Assembly: GCA_016871475.1 (NCBI GenBank) | Contig: VHDG01000346.1 | Span: forward strand, 1-5,108 | Reading direction: 5' to 3' | Length of the DNA stretch: 5,108 nucleotides | Source of the DNA: Verrucomicrobiota bacterium | GTDB taxonomy: Bacteria > Verrucomicrobiota > Verrucomicrobiia > Limisphaerales > UBA11320 | Shown: piece after piece, positions 1 to 5,108 of the stretch | Layout: each line of letters opens with the position of its first letter | Position numbering within the stretch: the first letter of the stretch is position 1 | Translations under genes and position numbers: made by a program | The notes under the pieces: model-generated | What the model saw: only the letters and a program-made list of their open reading frames with translations | Database searches by the model: none | Told to the model about the DNA's origin: nothing

Positions 1-3000
1 TGGGTCTTGTTCGCAGACTTAAGGGGCGCCGCAGCCACCGCCCAGCCGGAGCCAGAGGCATTTTTTGAGAATCGCATCCGACCCGTTCTCGCGGAGCACT
101 GTTACGAATGCCATGACGGAAAGGTCCGGAAGGGGAACCTCGAACTCAACACCCGCGAGGGGTTCCTCAAAGGAGGCAACACCGGCCCCGCCGTGATACC
201 TGGAGATCCGGGCCGAAGTCTTCTCATAAAGGTTGTGCGGCACGAAATCCCGGATTTCGGCATGCCAGCCAAGAAGCCCAAGCTCTCAGAATCCGTGATC
301 AACGACCTTTCCACGTGGATCAAACAAGGAGCGGTGTTCCCGAGCAGTGCACCCGCGCTTGCGCCCACCAAACCCCACTGGGCCTTTCAAGCTGTCTCGA
401 GCCCCGCACCGCCGAAGATCCAATCACCCTGGAGCCGCAACCCCATCGACCTGTTTATTCTGGAAAAGCTTTCCCAGAAGGGGGTTCAACCCGCTGCAGC
501 TGCGGACAAGCACACTCTCTTAAGGCGTGCAGCCTACGATCTGACAGGACTTCCTCCTTCAGCCAGCGACCGGCTTGCCTTTGAGCAGGATCCATCCCCC
601 GATGCCTTCCTGCGAGCCGTCGACCGTTTGCTCGCGTCCAAGCACTACGGTGAGAAATGGGCGCGCCACTGGCTCGATCTCGTGCGTTACGCCGATACCG
701 CAGGAGAAACGGCAGACTATCCGGTGCCACTCGCATGGAAATACCGCAACTGGGTCATCGACGCTTTCAATTCAGACAAGCCATACAACGAATTCCTGCG
801 CGAACAAATCGCCGGCGACATCCTTGCAAAACAAGGACCTCGTGAACGGTATGCCGGGCAAGTCACGGCCACGGGCTACCTTGCCATCTCAAGAAGGTTC
901 GGCTTTGACTCAGAGAACTACCATCACCTCACCATTCAGGACACCATCGACACCTTGGGACAAACCGTGCTTGGCCTCACGCTGGGTTGCGCCCGGTGCC
1001 ATGCACACAAGTACGATCCGGTCTCGATGCAGGATTACTATGCCCTCTATGGAATATTTGAGAGCACGCGATATGCCTTCCCAGGGTCCGAACAGAAGCA
1101 ACGATCGCGGTCCATGGTGCCTTTGGTTCCACCGACGGAATCCCTAAATAAATGGCGGGAGTTCGATGCGGAGGTCGCCGAGCTCGCACGTCTCGTGGAA
1201 CAGCACAAGCTGCCAGTGCCCAACGCCACACTGCGTTCGTTGGACGACATGGATGGTGATTTCGAGATGCAAGCGCCCGCGGCCGGCGGCAGCAAAGGTG
1301 TCCTGGTTGCACCCTGGGTCTACCGCGGGCCCATCGCAGTCACGACGGATGCTCAAAGCCCGTTCAAGCACCTCTATGCTCTTGGAAGAGTCGGAGCGAC
1401 AGTGGGCGAAGGAACCAACTTCTACCAGATGGCGCAAACTCTCCATCCCCCCAGAAAACGGAAGGAAGCGGGAAAAGTTCATCTGAACCTCGACTTCAGG
1501 ATCTCGGGCAGCAAGACCCCTGCGAATGGCCGCCATCGTCTTTGGATTGGCTCGCGCACTTCTCCACCCGCTGCCGAGTTGATCGTATCGCAAGGAAACC
1601 TCGCAATCCGCGTGGGCAGGCAACTGCACTCCATCCGGGCCCTCGCATCCAATCAATGGCACAACTTGCAGCTCACCCTGGACTTGAGCACAGCCACACT
1701 CTCGGGGTCAGCAGGTCAACCAGGGGACATCACATCGATTCCATCCCTACCCTTGTTGGAAACGTGGAACGGGATTCTCGATTTTGTATCCATTGATTCC
1801 GAAGGCGGTGAGCCGGGTGTCTGGCCGACGATTGCAGTGGACAACCTCGCCATCCAGGATCGGCCGATTGCTCCCGTGTCACGCGAATTGCCGGCATCCA
1901 ATCAAGTGCGTGAAGAGAGCATCGGGAAGCTGAATGAACGTTTGCAGAACCTGATGGGCATTGATGGCGACTTCGAACTTCAGACCGACGCCATGCCTCC
2001 CGTATCGCCCTGGGGTCCCGGACCCAACAGTGTTGTGAAGATCCAGGCAGGAGCTCAGAGCCCTTTCAAAAACCACCATCCCGCCGGCGAGCTCGGCATT
2101 CATCTCCCCAATAGCGGCGATTACAATGGGTTTGGTCAGACCCTTACAAATCGCTGGAAGCAAGACTCCACCCACCGGCTCTTCGCGAGTTTTGATTTTC
2201 GTTGCCGCGATGCGTCCAAAGGCGGAACAGGATCCTGGCGCTTCTATCTGGGCCAGGGGCCAGGGACCTCGCCGGCTGTGGAACTTTTCTTCAATGGGCA
2301 GGAGTTTTACCGTCGAAGCGGAGATCAACGCGATGCGGTCCAGGCAATCAAGGTCGGAGAGTGGTATCAGGTGCAGCTCGTTCTCGACCTGAAGGCGAAG
2401 ACCTACACGGGTCATATCGCCTCTCACTCGGGTCAGACGGGGTTTGCTGGGAACCTGGCGGCTGGTTGGAATGGAAGCATCGACTACACATTTATCGACA
2501 GCTACGGACACATCGGCGGAGTGAAGCCGTCCTTGGATTCAGACAATTTTGTGATCGGAGAAACCTCCCTCGCACCGTTGCAAGCTACGGCTGTTCCGAT
2601 GCCCGGCATGAGCAGGGACGAGCGGAGGGACAAGGTCCATGCGATCCGGGATGAACTTGCGAAATCAAAGGCGGCAGCGGAGGAGGCAAGAAAACGCCTC
2701 CAGTCGTTGCTGGTTCAAGGCCCGGTGGAGCTTGCTTACGCTGTCAGTGAAGGCACGCCCCAGAACTCAAGGTTGCAGATGCGCGGGGAGCCGGACCGTC
2801 CAGGCGATGAAGTCCCCCGGGGCTTCGTCACGATTCTCGGCGGAGGCTCCATTTCCGATACCACTTCGGGGAGTGGGCGACTCGAACTTGCGAACTGGAT
2901 CACGCGTCCGGATAACCCTCTCACAGCCCGGGTGATGGTGAATCGTCTCTGGCAGTACCACTTTGGTCAGGGGCTGGTAAAGACCCCCAACGACTTCGGT

Positions 3001-3819
3001 ACACGGGGCCTTCCTCCCACTCATCCTGAACTGCTTGACTATCTGGCTACCGAGTTCGTGGCCCGAGGGTGGTCGCTGAAAGCCATGCACCGCTTGATGA
3101 TGTCGAGCGCCACCTACCAGCAAACATCCGCAGGCGAAAGAACGGTTCCGACAGAAACTCAACTGACGGGTCTCCCGGCAAACCACTCCACACCCCCGTT
3201 CCAGGCATCAGAGCCACATTCCACTGAAGCGAATCTCTCCAACTCCGACCTCGTCACGCCTTTCGCACGCCGCCGTCTGAATGCCGAAGAGATTCGTGAT
3301 ACGGTCCTGCTGGTCAGCGGGGATCTCGATTCCACGCCCGGTCAGGATCATCCGTTCCCCTCCCCCACGAGCTGGGGCTATAGCCAGCATGCTCCGTATT
3401 CCGGGGTGTATGACCACAACCGGCGCAGCATCTACCTCATGACCCAGCGCATCAAAAGGCATCCATTCCTGGGCTTGTTTGACGGAGCAGACCCGAATGC
3501 GAGCACGGCAGATCGTCGTCCCACCACGGTTCCAACCCAGGCCCTGTTCTTTCTCAACGACCCCTTCATCCATGCCAGGGCAGCGAGTTTGGCCAGACAG
3601 CTCCGATCAGCAGAAAAGGACGAACCATCCCAGATCCGGACCGCTTACCACCAAACCTTCGGACGGGCGGCTACAGAGGTCGAATTGTCCGAAGCGATAC
3701 AGTTCCTCGAGGATTACCGTGCGCAGCTTCCAGCAGACGAGAAGGAGAAGAGCCAGCTTGCTTTGGCTGCATTCGGACGCGTGTTGTTTGGCAGCAATGA
3801 ATTCCTGACCATCGATTAA
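1..3819 (+). CDS. PSCyt1-PSCyt2-PSD1 (DUF1549/DUF1553) cytochrome-like protein with two internal LamG-like modules; 5' partial
   Basis: Large exported multidomain protein typical of PVC bacteria. Residues are numbered from the TTG at nt 7. PSCyt1 spans about 19-113, with heme motif CYECH at 32-36 and a possible axial Met in GMPAKK (M86). PSCyt2/DUF1549 spans about 146-355, with HWLDLVRYAD and a second heme motif in CARCHAHKYDP (328-338). Two related beta-rich modules follow (416-623 and 653-857), separated and followed by charged helices. The pre-PSD1 segment YAVSEGTP...RGEPDRPGDEVPRGF leads into PSD1/DUF1553 (about 955-1200), with NPLTARVMVNRLWQYHFG, MMSSATYQQ, RRSIYLMTQRIKRHPFL and FFLNDPFIHARA. 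The last five dozen residues (FGRAATEVEL...) are the usual C-terminal tail. The only cysteines are the four of the heme motifs plus C733. The frame is open to nt 1 (codons Trp-Val-Leu), and the first residues look like the end of a Sec signal peptide with a possible cleavage after AATA, so the real start lies upstream and the TTG at 7 is unlikely to be it. The insert makes it longer than most family members. Family assignment is secure. Heme binding is inferred, and the substrate and redox partner are unknown. Confidence 0.95.
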   Translation, partial: WVLFADLRGAAATAQPEPEAFFENRIRPVLAEHCYECHDGKVRKGNLELNTREGFLKGGNTGPAVIPGDPGRSLLIKVVRHEIPDFGMPAKKPKLSESVINDLSTWIKQGAVFPSSAPALAPTKPHWAFQAVSSPAPPKIQSPWSRNPIDLFILEKLSQKGVQPAAAADKHTLLRRAAYDLTGLPPSASDRLAFEQDPSPDAFLRAVDRLLASKHYGEKWARHWLDLVRYADTAGETADYPVPLAWKYRNWVIDAFNSDKPYNEFLREQIAGDILAKQGPRERYAGQVTATGYLAISRRFGFDSENYHHLTIQDTIDTLGQTVLGLTLGCARCHAHKYDPVSMQDYYALYGIFESTRYAFPGSEQKQRSRSMVPLVPPTESLNKWREFDAEVAELARLVEQHKLPVPNATLRSLDDMDGDFEMQAPAAGGSKGVLVAPWVYRGPIAVTTDAQSPFKHLYALGRVGATVGEGTNFYQMAQTLHPPRKRKEAGKVHLNLDFRISGSKTPANGRHRLWIGSRTSPPAAELIVSQGNLAIRVGRQLHSIRALASNQWHNLQLTLDLSTATLSGSAGQPGDITSIPSLPLLETWNGILDFVSIDSEGGEPGVWPTIAVDNLAIQDRPIAPVSRELPASNQVREESIGKLNERLQNLMGIDGDFELQTDAMPPVSPWGPGPNSVVKIQAGAQSPFKNHHPAGELGIHLPNSGDYNGFGQTLTNRWKQDSTHRLFASFDFRCRDASKGGTGSWRFYLGQGPGTSPAVELFFNGQEFYRRSGDQRDAVQAIKVGEWYQVQLVLDLKAKTYTGHIASHSGQTGFAGNLAAGWNGSIDYTFIDSYGHIGGVKPSLDSDNFVIGETSLAPLQATAVPMPGMSRDERRDKVHAIRDELAKSKAAAEEARKRLQSLLVQGPVELAYAVSEGTPQNSRLQMRGEPDRPGDEVPRGFVTILGGGSISDTTSGSGRLELANWITRPDNPLTARVMVNRLWQYHFGQGLVKTPNDFGTRGLPPTHPELLDYLATEFVARGWSLKAMHRLMMSSATYQQTSAGERTVPTETQLTGLPANHSTPPFQASEPHSTEANLSNSDLVTPFARRRLNAEEIRDTVLLVSGDLDSTPGQDHPFPSPTSWGYSQHAPYSGVYDHNRRSIYLMTQRIKRHPFLGLFDGADPNASTADRRPTTVPTQALFFLNDPFIHARAASLARQLRSAEKDEPSQIRTAYHQTFGRAATEVELSEAIQFLEDYRAQLPADEKEKSQLALAAFGRVLFGSNEFLTID
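1252..1875 (+). repeat. LamG/concanavalin-like module, copy A (within the PSD1 protein)
   Basis: First of two tandem protein modules, residues 416-623 of the upstream gene. It opens with DGDFEMQ, then AQSPFK (449-454), a strand-rich core with LDFRIS, RLWIGSRTSPPAAEL and SNQWHNLQLTLDLSTATLSG, and closes with TWNGILDF...VDNLAI. The pattern of a Trp, alternating hydrophobics, Asp, then a Gly turn resembles laminin-G/concanavalin-like jelly rolls, a fold often used for carbohydrate binding. The fold is inferred from this pattern; the relationship to copy B is visible directly. A charged helical stretch (about 380-400) precedes it. Confidence 0.75.
1963..2577 (+). repeat. LamG/concanavalin-like module, copy B (within the PSD1 protein)
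   Basis: Second tandem module, residues 653-857, offset from copy A by about 234-237 residues. The matched landmarks, in the same order, are DGDFELQ, AQSPFK (683-688), FGQTL, FASFDFR, WRFYLGQGPGTSPAVEL, VGEWYQVQLVLDLKAKTYTG, GWNGSIDYTFIDS and SDNFVI. DNA similarity survives only in short patches, such as nt 1351-1372 against 2053-2074, so the duplication is old. It is preceded by the helical segment 632-650 and followed by a strongly charged helix at about 868-903 that leads into the pre-PSD1 segment. Confidence 0.75.
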
Positions 3820-3830
3820 GGCCTTAGAGC
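3817..3830 (+). promoter_or_regulatory. Short intergenic junction with a weak possible ribosome-binding site
   Basis: Only 11 bases separate the TAA of the PSD1 gene from the ATG of the DUF1501 gene. TAAGG (3817-3821) overlaps the stop codon and lies 9 bases from the ATG; it is the only Shine-Dalgarno-like stretch, and it is weak. A TAG in the downstream gene's frame at 3825-3827 rules out any start before 3831. There is no room for a separate promoter or terminator, so co-transcription and perhaps translational coupling are inferred. Confidence 0.4.
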
Positions 3831-3920
3831 ATGAATGCAAACCCATTTCCCATGATTCCAAGACGCAGCTTCCTACGCTCGATGGTCGGCAACTCACTCC
3901 TGCTCCCGGGGCTCGTTTCC
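3831..3920 (+). other. Twin-arginine (Tat) signal peptide region of the DUF1501 protein
   Basis: Residues 1-30 hold a polar N-region, the RRSFLRS motif (Arg pair at nt 3861-3866; close to the S/T-R-R-x-F-L-K consensus, with Pro in the first position) and a modest hydrophobic segment SMVGNSLLLPGLVS. No obvious Ala-x-Ala cleavage site follows, so cleavage position, or retention as a membrane anchor, cannot be decided from sequence. Confidence 0.75.
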
Positions 3921-5108
3921 GAGATGATGGGCAAGCAGTCAGGCAGTGCTGTGACAACCGACCCCCTTGCCTCCCGCCCACCTCACTTCAGCCCCAAGGC
4001 CAACCGGGTGATCTTTCTCTATATGAGCGGGGGGGTCTCACACGTGGACTCATGGGACCACAAGCCCAGGCTTTTTGCGGACGCTGGCAAGACGGTCTCA
4101 GTCAACGAGTTTCAAGGCCGGAAGGGAGACTTCACCATGTACGCGAAGCGTCCCCAGTGGACTTTTTCCAGGCATGGCCAGTCCGGCACTGAGGTGAGCA
4201 GCCTGTTCCCGCACATGGCCGGTTGTGTCGATGACCTCTGCCTCATCCGGTCGATGAAGTCCGATCACACCAACCACTACGAAGCCACACTGGGAATCCA
4301 TACAGGCTCATTCACTTTCGCCCGCCCGAGCATCGGCTCCTGGGTCAGTTATGGATTGGGAACTGAGAATCGGAACCTCCCGTCGTTCGTGGTGATCGCT
4401 CCAAAGAGCCCCTATGCCGGCGGACAGGTTTGGGCCAGTGACTTTCTCCCCGGTGCCCATCAGGGAACTCTGGTTCTGCCGGGCGCCGACCCCGTACCGA
4501 ATATCCGCCGGCGAGTCGAGACGGGCCGCCTCCAGGAACTCGAGCTCGCTGCGATGGCAAAGATGAATCGCCGGCACCTGGATGGCAGGATCGAGGACCC
4601 GCTTCTCAGCGCCAGGATCAAGTCCTTCGAAACAGCGTTTGGTATGCAAGCAGAGATGCCTGAGGTCTTTGATCTTTCCAAAGAAACGGATGCAACTCTC
4701 AAACTCTACGGCCTCGAGCGGGGCAGCACGCAAGGGTTCGCCTGGCAATGCCTTGTGGCACGTCGGCTGGCGGAACGCGGGGTGCGCTTCGTCGAGTTGA
4801 TTGATGTCGGCTCATCCGACAACTGGGATGCACATGGCGACATGCTCACCCACACTCCTCTGGCGAAGAATGTCGATCAACCCATCGCCGGGCTGCTGAA
4901 GGATTTGAAGTTGAGGGGCATGATGGAAGACACGCTGGTGGTATGGACCACGGAATTCGGGAGAACTCCATTCAACAGCGGCCCGGATGCAAAGGGACGG
5001 GAGCATCATCATTGGGTGTTCTCCTCCTGGCTCGCGGGTGCAGGGGTGAAACCTGGCTTTGTTCATGGTGAGTCTGACGACCATGGAATCGACGTCGCCA
5101 AGGATCCC
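3831..5108 (+). CDS. DUF1501 family protein with Tat signal peptide; 3' partial
   Basis: 426 codons run to the right edge without a stop. The family is usually about 450-490 residues, so roughly the last 50 are missing. The N-terminus carries a twin-arginine leader, PRRSFLRS at residues 10-17, followed by a short hydrophobic stretch (LLLPGLV), which predicts Tat export as a folded protein. Family landmarks are VIFLYMSGGVSHVDSWDHKP (60-79), KSDHTNHYEATLGIHTGS (143-160), ARPSIGSWVSYGLG (164-177), NLPSFVVI, RGVRFVELID (316-325), NWDAHGD (331-337), VWTTEFGRTP (371-380) and GREHHHW...WLAGAGVKPG (389-409). The family resembles the alkaline phosphatase/sulfatase superfamily, and the Asp/His-rich motifs NWDAHGD and GREHHHW are plausible metal ligands; this role is inference. 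The start is ATG 3831, because an in-frame TAG at 3825-3827 blocks anything earlier. ATG 3852, just ahead of the twin arginines, is an alternative that keeps the Tat motif. The gene follows the PSD1 gene by 11 bases, the usual order for this pair. The true substrate and reaction are unknown. Confidence 0.95.
   Translation, partial: MNANPFPMIPRRSFLRSMVGNSLLLPGLVSEMMGKQSGSAVTTDPLASRPPHFSPKANRVIFLYMSGGVSHVDSWDHKPRLFADAGKTVSVNEFQGRKGDFTMYAKRPQWTFSRHGQSGTEVSSLFPHMAGCVDDLCLIRSMKSDHTNHYEATLGIHTGSFTFARPSIGSWVSYGLGTENRNLPSFVVIAPKSPYAGGQVWASDFLPGAHQGTLVLPGADPVPNIRRRVETGRLQELELAAMAKMNRRHLDGRIEDPLLSARIKSFETAFGMQAEMPEVFDLSKETDATLKLYGLERGSTQGFAWQCLVARRLAERGVRFVELIDVGSSDNWDAHGDMLTHTPLAKNVDQPIAGLLKDLKLRGMMEDTLVVWTTEFGRTPFNSGPDAKGREHHHWVFSSWLAGAGVKPGFVHGESDDHGIDVAKDP

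Noticed and set aside
575..1147. Plus-strand open frame of 190 codons in another frame within PSCyt2.
   Set aside because: The in-frame PSCyt2 translation here is highly conserved and carries the heme motif. The alternative product is a low-complexity Ser/Thr/Arg-rich string typical of an out-of-frame reading.
1144..1662. Minus-strand open frame of 172 codons opposite copy A.
   Set aside because: Same reasoning: it is fully nested antisense to the PSD1 gene, with no family motif and no supporting ribosome-binding context.
1351..2074. Short DNA similarity (about 22 bases near 1351 and 2053), considered as a direct repeat or mobile-element end.
   Set aside because: It encodes the shared AQSPFK motif of the two protein modules and is explained by the old intragenic duplication. 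There are no inverted repeats or transposase remnants nearby.
1879..2511. Long minus-strand open frame (210 codons) opposite the LamG-like copy B region.
   Set aside because: It lies wholly inside a confidently identified gene on the other strand, its translation shows no recognisable domain, and long antisense frames are expected at this base composition.
4308..4748. Minus-strand open frame of 146 codons opposite the DUF1501 gene.
   Set aside because: The plus-strand reading gives continuous DUF1501 motifs across this stretch, so the antisense frame is a shadow.

Overview
The window comes from a bacterium of the Planctomycetes-Verrucomicrobia (PVC) group. The evidence is a large PSCyt1-PSCyt2-PSD1 protein (Pfam families first named as planctomycete-specific cytochrome C domains; DUF1549 and DUF1553 are the usual alternative names) followed directly by a DUF1501 gene with a twin-arginine leader. 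This pairing is a hallmark of Planctomycetes, Verrucomicrobia and their relatives, where many paralogous pairs occur per genome. Base composition is moderately G+C-rich by eye. I cannot separate Planctomycetes from Verrucomicrobia with confidence from this sequence alone.

Layout: two genes on the + strand fill the window. Gene 1 (1-3819) is open at the left edge and lacks its true start and most of its signal peptide. After 11 bases comes gene 2 (3831-5108), which runs off the right edge still in frame. There is no non-coding stretch longer than 11 bases, and I see no RNA gene, mobile element, CRISPR array, terminator or clear promoter. The many long open frames on the opposite strand and in other frames are shadows of these two genes.

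How they work together: both proteins are predicted to act outside the cytoplasm. Gene 1 carries two CxxCH heme-c type motifs, which implies Sec export and periplasmic heme attachment. Gene 2 has a Tat signal, which implies export as a folded protein. The tight spacing suggests one transcript. The biochemical job of the pair is not firmly established. Proposals in the literature link such clusters to polysaccharide or sulfated-substrate breakdown, and DUF1501 resembles the alkaline phosphatase/sulfatase fold.

The most notable point is that the linker between PSCyt2 and PSD1 in gene 1 holds two diverged tandem copies of a beta-rich, probably concanavalin/laminin-G-like module of about 205 residues. 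Each copy is flanked by charged helical segments. I see no evidence of a wholly new system; this looks like a domain-expanded member of a known PVC gene pair.
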